From Siphonodentalium dalli (taxonomy: Eukaryota; Mollusca; Scaphopoda; Gadilida; Siphonodentaliidae): 64,000 nucleotides of DNA. The translations under genes were made by a program, and so were the position numbers. Below, piece after piece: positions 11,626 through 21,412 of this stretch. The first letter of the stretch is position 1, and every line of letters starts with the position of its first letter. Under the pieces are notes generated by a model. It made no database searches and was not told where the DNA came from. It was given only the letters and a program-made list of their open reading frames with translations. Location: the NCBI GenBank assembly GCA_032622095.1, contig CP136061.1:20896991-20960990 (forward strand), given 5' to 3'.

Positions 11626-12362
11626 TTTGGAGATATCTTCTCCCTACCAGTAACATATTTCACTTCTCCCAATTTTTGTCCCAGGGAGAAAGTGTCTTCT
11701 CTGTAATATAAATGTTCCAGAATCCATATTTATATTTACATTGTATTTTCTGATTATAATGGAGTCCTTACTTATTATATTTGTTTTATAAATGGGCTTA
11801 AAAATTGTATTCCATAATACTTACTGGTTCATAGAATGGTGATGTTGAGAACTTGGGGTGTAAATTGAACTTGAAGCTCAAGTTCAATTTACACACCAAC
11901 ATCATGATTTATATAACTGCTTGGTAACAGTCTACTTCTCTTTAATAATCAAACAGGGAGAAGTGACTTCTCCTAATTTGAAACATCCAGACTGGTCCCT
12001 GTGTTAGTCTGAACTTAGAACTTGGCACATATTAGGCAGTGCGGTTTCCAATTATTTGTAAACACAAAATTGGCAGAAATCCTTACCCCTTTCTTCAACC
12101 TAAGGCCATTTGTTCAACTTTCATCTTTTATGACTTGCCAATGAGTATTTGGAAGAGAAAGGGCTATACATGGTGTGCCATTTTGATCCTGTATTATAAA
12201 ATGGGACAACAATGGTTGGAAAGCTTACCATTCTCAATTCCAATCTTTATAATCCTGATACTTCCATCCTTTGCGCTTGCAAAAAAGTTCTTCAGATCCT
12301 GTGAGGCTATAAAATAAAACATCTGCATTAGTATTAATGAGACACATATCTGGTTACTTGCT
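11626..12362. other. Intergenic stretch with one short palindrome
   Basis: The only structure seen is a palindrome at about 11857-11897, with arms GGTGTAAATTGAACTTGA and its complement and a three-base loop. The motif GGGAGAAGTGACTTCTCC-like recurs near 11955 and 13085. No gene is supported. Confidence 0.5.
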
Positions 12363-13006
12363 TTAAAGGGGTACTGTACCCCAATTTCAATAAATTCCCG
12401 GAGACAATAGCGATCTAATATGAATATTATATTATAAAATAACTAATTCGAGTCGACGATGTCTACTGAAAAAGTTCCGGTTAACAGGCTATCGTAAAAG
12501 TAACATTGAATTATTTAATATAAAATAATTTATGGCTGGAGTCATAAAATGGAGAATTATTACTTTACGAGTTACCGTTCTTGAAATCGCATGTGTTGCG
12601 TGTCTTTTATCGACGGCCGTTCGCGAACATTATTGAGTTGCAAACAAAACATGTTACCTGCAAAAGGAAGGCCCGTTATAACCGATTCGGAAAAAGGAGA
12701 AAGAAACAAGAGTCATAAAGCGTCAAGTATTTTTATAGGGAGTGAGATTGTTTGATGGAAGAGATTGAAGGCGTACTGTGAGCAATGAACTTCCGGTTCT
12801 TCGTGCGACCTGCGTCTTCTCCGGTGAAGGTCAAATCATGGCGCGTAGTTTGAAATCGTAATATTTTTGTTTTCAAGATCAATATTTTCTTCGCTAAATT
12901 AGGTTTATACAAAACTCATATAACACGAACACAATCTAACTTGAAAGTTATTTCAATGGGAGTAAATAAAAAAAATCGCCTATTTCTGTGTACAGTACCC
13001 CTTTAA
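12363..13006. mobile_element. TTAA-flanked element (AAAGGGGTACTGTACCC family)
   Basis: The ends are TTAAAGGGGTACTGTACCCC and GTACAGTACCCCTTTAA, with TTAA at both edges. A second copy in the opposite orientation lies at 55993-56583, and the two share an inner region around ATCGATATTAGATCG-type sequence. No transposase is visible. This is a second TIR family using TTAA in this window. Confidence 0.75.
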
Positions 13007-13821
13007 ATACACCAGAAATTTATTTCAGATGCGGTTGTTGAATTAGATGAGGAACCATGCATGAATTTCCAACAGTAACAAATGGAGAAGTGACTTCTCC
13101 AAATTTTAATTCTCTAAGCTGGTCCGTTTTTACACCAGAGACACTCGCCCCAGAAATATGGCCTGGGTGAGCTGTCTTCGGCCCGACTTGTCTTGAGGTA
13201 CTCTGGCCTGAGCGGTCTGTATCTGTATTTTGTCAAGTGCAGGATCCTCTCGGATGTGTAAGCACGCTGGTTGGGAATTTGGATTGGTGTTAGATGTTGT
13301 GTCATCCAGGCTCCAGCGCTGTTGTTAAATCATGCACACTATCCTCCTCCAGTTTGTTCCAATGCAGGATAGTTCTTGGATAGAATGAATTTCGAAATTC
13401 CACAGTGTTCGTCTTGATAATTAAATTTCGAAAGACCTTGAGTTATTGCACTCATATTTATCCATTATGTGGATGAATTATAGCCTTCAAATTTCCGTGC
13501 GAATACCCATCTACCGCTCTTGTACTTTGGTCTTATTAAATCTTTCGAGTCTATTTCTGAATCTTCGGCCCAAGCCATTCCCATAAGGGTTTTTCGTCAT
13601 TTCAACTGCTGGGCTATATGATGACGTCAGTTATACAAATGGAGGATAGACTGCATAGAGGGTTAATTTCACCAGGAAATCACTCCAATGCACATACATG
13701 TAGAAATCCCCAACACCTGGAAAACAGCGATAACATTGCCCAGATCCACAAATCAGATGACCTACCCTTTGTAGCAGTCATGTTGTAAATATAGAAGGCT
13801 GATGACCTCTCTGCTCGAGAG
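13007..13821. other. Unassigned intergenic sequence
   Basis: No gene, RNA or repeat boundary recognised. Minus-strand frames here are short and look like chance. Confidence 0.4.
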
Positions 13822-13940
13822 GTCTAGATCTCTTGGTCACAGTCGTTAGACGCTTTGTGTGATCACCAAAGTTAAGCAACGTCAAGCTTGGTTATAGTCC
13901 TTGGATGGGTGACCGGCTTGGGATTTCAGGTGCTGCCAAC
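13822..13940 (+). pseudogene. 5S rRNA-like sequence (pseudogene or 5S-derived SINE head)
   Basis: The right two thirds match eukaryotic 5S rRNA. GATCACC, AAGTTAAGCAACGTC (box A), CTTGGATGGGTGACCGG (box C) and GGTGCTGCC are in the right order and spacing. The first 45 bases are poorly matched and central helices are disturbed, so a working rRNA is unlikely. The preserved blocks are just those of the internal RNA polymerase III promoter, which fits a 5S-derived SINE as well as a decayed gene copy. There is no neighbouring second copy. Confidence 0.75.
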
Positions 13941-14360
13941 TTTTGGTGCAACTCCCGCACTTCTCTCTCTCATTCTGTTACACCTTCACAAAGCTTAACT
14001 GTATTTGAACCAGCTTTGCCATTGCTAAACAGCTTATCATGTTGAACCATGCCATCCTTACCAACTGAACCTCAGTGATTTCCCAATGGCCTGAATGGGA
14101 GTATTGGGACCACAGTATAAATGAGGCACTAGGACCTGATTTTCATGTCGATAATAGTGTCTTGTTCTATCAATTATATTTCCGTAATCAATACGCTAAT
14201 AAACATTTGATATAGGCCTATTTTCCAACCCCTTAAATTTGTGAATATCGATTATTGATGTTATTCAGTCAATTAAATAATACTATTCATTAATTAGCGC
14301 CAACATGTACTCCAGAAAAACGCTCTGTATGTCCCGATTGCGCAAATTAAATCGCGGGGA
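13941..14360. other. Unassigned intergenic sequence
   Basis: Nothing recognised beyond a short pyrimidine stretch just after the 5S-like unit; the first part may be the body of a 5S-derived SINE. Confidence 0.35.
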
Positions 14361-14365
14361 TCTAC

Positions 14366-15349
14366 CAGGTCGGGCACACATCAAAAACGGTCTACGTAGC
14401 TCGTTTTGTCTACTGTAGCCCAATTGAGCTACGTTTTTAATGTGATTTACACGCCTCCTGCGATTATCGCCATACCACGACAAAAGCGCATTTCGAATTT
14501 TCGTGCATTAGTTGTGTACCACTATCATGTCTACAAAGAAGCAAAAAACTCAACGACTCACCACGGCTTTAATACCTTTTGAGCGATTCAAAATCGATTT
14601 GTTTTGGTCAATTTACCATGAAAAACCGTAAGAAATGATATTCAAAATCTCTTGATCAAAATGTAAATCTTCATCAAATCTGAGGTAGTTCCGGTCGCAA
14701 TTGTGTTCGTAAACATCCGTGTGCAGGCGATAATCTGATTGGTTATATTTAGCCGGGGATTAATGGTACGTTCTTAATGGGATTTCAGTGTAACATCTAT
14801 CTGTTGGAATGTACAGAACGACAAATGGACAACCATATTTGTATAACTGTAATGTTACGCGAGGTGCTTCCAAATTTCAAAGTAGAGTTGTGAATTGTGT
14901 TTCCGTAGGTTGCCTTCTCTGAATGGCGGTCGCCAAACAATTAACAAATACTCGTCTCCGAGTGAAGCTGTTCGCTTTATCCAATCAGGTGAGCCACATA
15001 AACTGGACGTTCTTGACCTTCAAAAATAAATATCCTGCAAAAACAAATGGATTGTTCCCTACTTTTTATGGCAAAATCTTATATTTTCGGGAAAGTCACT
15101 ACCAAACGCTAACAGGTCTTAATTAAAACATCGTTAATTGCGCCTAAGCCGCGGTGAGTCGTTGGTTTTTTTGCTTCTTTGTAGACGCAATAGTGGTACA
15201 CAACTAATGAACGAAAATTCGAAATGCGCTTTTCCCGTGGTATGGCGGTAATCGATGGAGGTGTGTAAATCACATTAAAAACGTAGCTCAATCGGGCTAC
15301 AGTAGACAAAACGAGCTACGTAGACCGTTTTGGATGTGTGCCCGACCTG
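14366..15349. mobile_element. Long-TIR element, CAGGTC ends, TCTAC duplication
   Basis: Inverted arms of about 205 bp start CAGGTCGGGCACACATC and end GATGTGTGCCCGACCTG. They differ at a few per cent of positions. TCTAC lies directly outside both edges (14361-14365 and 15350-15354), a 5-bp target duplication. The 570-bp middle has no transposase. The superfamily is not identified. Confidence 0.8.
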
Positions 15350-15376
15350 TCTACGCAAACTGGGACCTACTTCAAT

Positions 15377-16587
15377 CAGGTCTGGCAAATGTGAGAATAC
15401 AGCTACAATAGCTGTATTCAGCTAACCTAGCTGTATTCAGCTATAAATTATACTCTCAAACCGGCTGTTTTTCGATAATAAACTAGAAGCGCTAATTTGC
15501 GCATCAAAATTAGGCTACCATATTCTCCGGTCACCCTCAACCAAATCAAAATCGTCGCTTGTGTTCTGACAAAGTGTTGCCTTTTGTCGACACGGCAATT
15601 CTGATTTTGTGTGAAAACTTACTACGGTGGTCGATGTCAGTAAATATTCTGGGGACTATTTTCTGCAAATGCATTCATTAACTAACTTATAAAATAAAGA
15701 TCAAATTCATCCCAAACACTCGTTTACTTCTTCCCGATGCTAAACCGGTAGGGGGCGTTAGAATGGTGTACCTATATCGAGCATTTAGAATTACATACCA
15801 CTAGCGGTTTGTGAGCGATACTGGTAACTATTCATAACGGTATATACAGATATTGTGCGGCATATTGCAAATGTATGGCACAACATAGGGACAACTGAAA
15901 TAAAATGCGACTTATATAATTTCTGAAGTATTTCAAACATGAAGTTCTGGTCATTAGCGAGTCAGAAGTATTCAATCTGTTCTGTCGGGAAAATATATAA
16001 TGTGTGAAAACTTACTAAACATAACATTGGTATTTGTATTTTCGCGATTCGACATACATGTATGCGTTTCCGTATTTTTGGAGAGAATCAGCCCATGCAG
16101 TGAGTGGAACTCGCTCGGTTAAACTCTGGCTAGAGATGTTCCCCTTTCTACCTGTTTTAACGCACCAACCAAACTGAGTTTTAGCAGCATCATATTGATA
16201 CTTCCGGGAATGATTAAGATGTTCCATCTTCGGTGATAAATATTGTATTTAATGTATTTTTCAAGGTATTCCGCATTGCATAAGAGAGTTATTAACCGTT
16301 ATGACCGACATCGACCGCCGTAGTAAGTTTTCACACATAATCACCATCGTCGTGCCGACAAAAGGCAACACTTTGACAGAACACAAGCGACGATTTTGAT
16401 TTGGTTGAGGGTGACCGGAGAATAGGGTAGCCTAATTTTGATGCGCAAATTAGCGCTTCTAGTTTATTATCGAAAAACAGCCGCTTTGAGAGTATAATAT
16501 ATATCTGAATACAGCTAGGTTAGCTGAATACAGCTATTGTAGCTGAATACAGCTATTGTAGCTGTATTCTCACATTTGCCAGACCTG
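15377..16587. mobile_element. Long-TIR element, CAGGTC ends, TCAAT duplication
   Basis: Arms of about 270 bp start CAGGTCTGGCAAATGTGAG and end with its complement. TCAAT flanks both sides (15372-15376 and 16588-16592). Near each tip a short repeat of GCTGTATTCA-type units occurs. It starts only 27 bases after the preceding element and shares the CAGGTC tip and the 5-bp duplication length, so both probably used related transposases. Confidence 0.8.
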
Positions 16588-16592
16588 TCAAT

Positions 16593-17212
16593 TTTACAAA
16601 TCGCCACACCGGTTTTTTTTCCCAATGGCTAATGTCAATGACAAAATTCAAAGAAATTCTTTGTAAAACTCTGTGTATCTGGGCGACAAACTAAAATATA
16701 TTAATCACATTACCTGTTATTCCAGTCTGGTGTGACATTTCCTTGTTCTAGGTTCTTTAAAACAATTAAACGATGACGAAAACAGATGTTACTCATAAAC
16801 GCGGAAGTAACTTTCAAAAGAGGAAACACACCTACACGATTTTTCAAAATTTCGTGCAGCGGAATTGGAACCGGATTATTTGAGCTGTGCGAGCCGGAAC
16901 AAACAAAATACAATACAACGTCGCTCACGGCTCAGACCATAAACTATAAACTATACAAATATAGATTTATGTGTCGATTTATTTGCATAAGCTATAATCT
17001 ATAAGTAAGTTTCATTTCATTGCATTTCCTGTAGAAACAGCGTTGGACATCACAAATTATTTTGATCATTCTGTTTTGCGCGCAAATGATTTACGATTTA
17101 GACTCACCCTTTCTATACTAAATTGATTATTGTAATAGTATAAATGGTATATTGTTCATTTGGATAGTTGTTAACCAGACAAAATGTTAATACAACTGCA
17201 TACGAATTCATA
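16593..17212. other. Unassigned intergenic sequence
   Basis: No gene or repeat edge recognised; overlapping short frames on both strands near 16710-17004 look like chance. Confidence 0.4.
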
Positions 17213-18135
17213 TTAAAGGTACTCAATCTGATTCGATGGTCCCCATATCATCAGATTCCAACAACAACAATTCCAATTTTTAAAATGCCGCTTCACTTAT
17301 CAGAATGGATTCATTGCCCAGTCAACTATAGTATAAAATTTCCAAAATGTGTTATTTATTAACATTTTGTTCAACGAATTTTGGCCGGATTGCAAATATC
17401 TAACACCCAAATCCTGAAATCCAATTGACTTTAGAGTTATCCATCTTCATCCGCAATTTGATCCGAGACCGTCGGCTTGACGAATAATTGCCAGGCCGCC
17501 AAAAATTACATATCTCGGGGGAAAAATCGATATCTTATCACTCTGAGCTTTGATGGGTGGGTTACTCGATTCGAATCAAATAATTTTACCACCCCCCCCC
17601 CCCTCCCGAGGACAAAGAAATAGTAATTTGGGAGCGTTAATTATGATTATGCATCTTTAATAGTTCCCATTATTTTTGCATGTCTTAAAGATGCATAATC
17701 AGAATTAACGCTCCCAAATTACTATTTCATTTCCTTCGGGGGTAAATAATATTTGATTCGAGTCGAGGAACCCAGAATGATCAGATATCGATTTTTTAAA
17801 TCTGTTATTTTTCACCACCGATAGTTTTAGTGGCCCAGTAAAAAGTCGACGAGAAGACGGTCTCGGACCAAATTGTGGGTGAAAGATGAATACATGTAAT
17901 TCTAAAATCAAGTGGCCTTTTTGTGTCAGATATTAGACAAACCGGCAAAATTTCGTTCAACCAAATGTTGATAAATAACAGGTTTTTGGTAATTTTATAG
18001 GCCTATACTATAGTTGTCTATGGCTAGCATTATTTTTGGGCAATTAATCGATTCTGATAACTGAAGCGGCATTTCATAAAATATTGTTGGAATCTGATCA
18101 TATGGGGACCATCAAATCGGATTGAGTACCTTTAA
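17213..18135. mobile_element. TTAA-flanked fold-back element, arms about 440 bp
   Basis: The whole unit is one imperfect palindrome. The tips are TTAAAGGTACTCAATCTGAT and the complement ending GAGTACCTTTAA, and the two arms meet near 17670. A C run in the left arm (about 17590) lies in the block that precedes GATTCGAGTCGAGGAACCC in relatives. Relatives are at 50560-50950, 61757-62242 and a remnant at 63339-63445. No coding sequence. Confidence 0.8.
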
Positions 18136-19109
18136 ACAATACAAATATCAATGATGAGATAGGACTGCAAGTAATACACATGTTTTCTATTAAACAAAAT
18201 GCGCGTGGAATGGTGCTGGCGGGAATGTTAGCGAGTTTTCAAGATAATTAACTCTTGAAAATCTACGAAGACAACACCTTCAGCGTAATTTGATGAAAAG
18301 ATTTAATTTTATTATTCCCCCTACCCTTATACCAACGTTCAAATTTGGAGTCAGTTTCCTGAAAAAGGAGTGAAATCAAGTGACATGTGCATGCGATGGC
18401 ATTTCCAATGTAAGGCTAATATGTCAACACTATAAATTGTTGGGGAAGGAAAGTTCAACTAATTTTACACATTAAACCACCCATCGTTTTTTTTTATTTT
18501 TCCCCAAAATGAATGGACAAAAAGCCTCAAAATGACATTGTTGGAACAAGTTAAGACAGGATTCAAAGGGTCATAAGTTGATTTTCTTCAACAACGTTCT
18601 GTTAATTCCTCTACAATTTGTTCAATCTAGTATACATAAATGGTTAGAAGAAAAGCAGAGCATATTGAGTTACATAACCTCAGATTTTGCATTTAATCAC
18701 GCGAGTTCAGTGTCAGAGGCAAATTCGGCTGTCCACACAATGGAACACACATTTCTTTTGAGAATATTTTTTCTTTTTTATCATAGAACAGATGGACAAA
18801 TTATTCATTTGTGTGTGTAATATAGTGATGAAATTACTAAACAGTGAAAAAGCCCTTCATTTTGCTCTAGTTTAAAAAAAAATATAACCATAAAATACGG
18901 AATTTGGATCATTCTGACGGGTACTGCGTTATGCAGTATATATAGGTCCCTATAGATTTGCGTAGATCTCCGTAAGTCACTCAATTCGCGTAGGTTTTTT
19001 AATTGGGTTGGTTTTGGGGTAGCTAGCCCCGGGATTGTCGAAAGGGCCTCATGTTTTTGCTTTTATTAGAAATACGAGGGGGGAAAAGGATAGCATTTTT
19101 CTGTTTGGA
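18136..19109. other. Unassigned intergenic sequence
   Basis: AT-rich DNA with no supported gene. A reverse-strand AATAAA at about 19058-19063 could serve the minus-strand frame that ends at 19110. Confidence 0.35.
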
Positions 19110-19427
19110 TTAGGGTTTCTTTTTTCTCTTCTTCTTAGAGTTAGGCTTTTCTGTCGAAGATTGTGGAGATTTCAGTTGTTGTTGTTGATGTTGTTGGATG
19201 ATATCTGCAATTCTTTGCTCTTGTTCTTTTTGAATTCGTTCTAGTTCTCTTTTTTGCTTTTGATCTTCTCTCAGGCGTTCTTCATCTTTTTCTCTCCATT
19301 TCTTTTCTTGTTCTTCTTTCCAATCTTCGAAAAGGTTGTTGTTGGTGCTGGTGGAGCTGGGGGACACCGGGATGTGCTGGTAATCCGGTGTCCGAGGTGT
19401 AAAACTGTCCAGTTCCCCGCAGTAATG
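19110..19427 (-). CDS. Unassigned charged coiled-coil reading frame (possible terminal exon)
   Basis: About 105 codons read on the minus strand: a Ser/Pro/Thr-rich start (SFTPRTPDYQHIPVSPSS), then a Glu/Lys/Arg/Gln-rich helix-like stretch with a short Q run, ending in a lysine cluster (KKKRKKKP) and a stop. AATAAA lies about 50 bases beyond the stop. The amino-acid make-up is that of a nuclear protein tail rather than random DNA. No start codon is convincing: upstream the frame runs into the terminal repeat of the element at 19427-20487, and TAG lies 5 codons further on. It may be a last exon with earlier exons at higher coordinates, or a truncated retrocopy. I do not recognise the family. 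Confidence 0.35.
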   Translation of the reverse strand, partial: HYCGELDSFTPRTPDYQHIPVSPSSTSTNNNLFEDWKEEQEKKWREKDEERLREDQKQKRELERIQKEQEQRIADIIQQHQQQQLKSPQSSTEKPNSKKKRKKKP

Positions 19428-20487
19428 CAATATATAGTAGGTCTACATGATTTATTGACTGATAAAATGGATTGAGACCACTAAATGATCATGTTAGATG
19501 TTACTTTGCATATATTTTTTATAATTAATTTCCGAAATCTGATGGGTTTGTTTGCTTAGTGATACTTAGAGGATGAAGCCTAACTAAAATTACGTGATTT
19601 CTTATCCGGAAAGTAAGAGGATTATCTTACTGGCTTCGGGATAAGATATTAATTAGAGGATTACTGAATATATTTTTGCATTGATTTAGGTCCCCGTAGT
19701 AATGGAAGGGTGCATGCTTTATAGAATAAGTAATGCCTAATATATTATCAATAAGTGAACATATTATATGATATTGCGTTGTTTTTTTTAAATTAAATAT
19801 CTAATTATATATTTTGTTTAGCTTAGATGAAAAAAATAATAAGAATTACCATCCAGTTAATTAAGTTATTTTAAGATTAATTTTGTTTAAGTTAGGACAA
19901 GTGATCAGTACGTTACTATACATAACTGATTTAACTGAATGGTAAGTTTACACAGCCCAACTACATGGGTGACCACATTGTTTGCGAGACTGGGTGTTTT
20001 CTTTGCGAAAGGGATCTGTCCTCTTTGAAGATTCATTTCGGCAATGTGTGTTGTGAAAAGGATCTGTCCTCTTTGCAATTTGAACGGAAAAGTGTTTATC
20101 CATAGCATTGTAAAATCGTGGCATAAACACAGTGGATTAAAACTTTCTCCATATACAATTTTAATGGAAAAGTCTTTATCCATCGCATTTTGTTTCTGAA
20201 TAAAAAATGTTTCTGAAGCATTAGTTGAATCAATCAATACAATCAGTTATCCTCCAATTAATATCTGTCCACGAAGCCAGTAAGATAATCCTCTTACTTT
20301 CCGGATCAGAAATCACGTAATTTTAGTTAGGCTTCATGATCCTCTAAGTATCACTAAGCAAACAAACCCATCGTTTTCGGAAATTAATTATAATAAAAAT
20401 ATTGCAAAGTAACATCTAACATGATCATTTAGTTGTATCAATCCATTTTTATCAGTCAATAAATCATGTAGACCTACTATATATTGC
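19427..20487. mobile_element. Long-TIR element, arms about 245 bp
   Basis: The left arm begins GCAATATATAGTAGGTCTAC and the right arm ends with its complement near 20487. The arms share ACTTTCCGG, TTAGTTAGGCTTCAT (or complement) and TAACATCTAACATGATCAT. No clear target duplication was found. The middle holds two copies of a GGATCTGTCCTCTTTG motif and no transposase. It abuts the minus-strand frame at 19110-19427. Confidence 0.7.
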
Positions 20488-21225
20488 TCCGAATTCAGGA
20501 TAAGTCCCGTTTTTGAAGGCATGTAACTCGAAAAATACCGTTTTTTGCTGAGTTTTAGTATGTTGTTAATTAATGGTTTATTTACTTATTTTAGCAAAAA
20601 TAATTATTTTGCTATTAATTCCGAGTTTGGCATTTTTCTCATAAATGCGCTGGACTACAAGCCCAAACTTTGGTAAATAGAGACAAGTTATATCTGTTCT
20701 AAGGGATATAAATAAGTAATAGCCGCCATGGTTGTCTATCGTCCAAAACTTGCGGTTGTCCATTGTCATAATTTATGCACATAATCCTTAATCTTCAAAT
20801 ATTTGTTGAAGTTGGGACATTTTCAAGTGAGCTTATTATGAGTCGATGGACAATTCTTTAGATCATATATGGATAGATTTAGTTCAAATGCATATTCAGC
20901 GTTTATATAATGGTATATATCAAATAATATAAAACTATATAATTCATTAATTTAGCTGGATATATACACATATGTACAGTAAAAGTGGATATAATAACAA
21001 ATATGTATTCCGGCATATATAGTATGGTGTGATCCGATTTAGTGATTCCTGGAAATGTAATTTTTTTATCAGCTGACCGGAAACGAAAACTTGCACGTTT
21101 TAATTTTCGACGCACGATGCTTTGAAATTTGACAATCATTTACCTATAGTATAAAATAAAGATATAAGCATAGCCATTGATAGGTTCTTTACATTACTAT
21201 ATGTTTGATAGATAGAAAAAGGTTG
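20488..21225 (+). other. Upstream region of DDX20
   Basis: This stretch should hold the promoter and 5' UTR. A TATAAAATAA string occurs at 21150-21159, about 75 bases before the start codon, but AT-rich DNA makes this weak evidence. A minus-strand frame beginning with ATG at 21139 (first residues MIVKFQSIVRRKLKRASFRF) starts 87 bases from the DDX20 start; a divergent gene is possible but unproved. Confidence 0.35.
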
Positions 21226-21412
21226 ATGGCATCTAAAATTGCACATAAAATTGAAGAGAAAACAAGAACTGATGACATTTTTATATCTGAAAATGTCGAT
21301 TTTGCGGGGCTGTTGTTGTCGGAAAATGTTCTGAAAGGTCTTCATTCTGGTGGCTTCGTTCGACCGTCACCAATTCAGCTGAAAGCCATACCGCTAGGCA
21401 GATGTGGCCTTG
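21226..21412 (+). CDS. DDX20: DDX20 exon 1
   Basis: Encodes residues 1-62 plus the first base of codon 63. It includes the Q motif ([17 protein letters not shown]) that contacts adenine in DEAD-box proteins. The donor is G|GTAATT. The 5' UTR extent is not visible. Confidence 0.93.

Noticed and set aside
12039-12317. A 92-residue frame with hydrophobic stretches
   Set aside because: The initiator is GTG or TTG, composition is that of AT-rich DNA, and no splice context or homology is recognised.
16710-17004. Overlapping frames on both strands as a small gene
   Set aside because: Both are open by chance in the same stretch; neither shows a domain or splice support.
21205-21225. TTG start upstream of the DDX20 ATG
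   Set aside because: Animal genes rarely use TTG; the ATG at 21226 is in frame and gives a sensible N-terminus.
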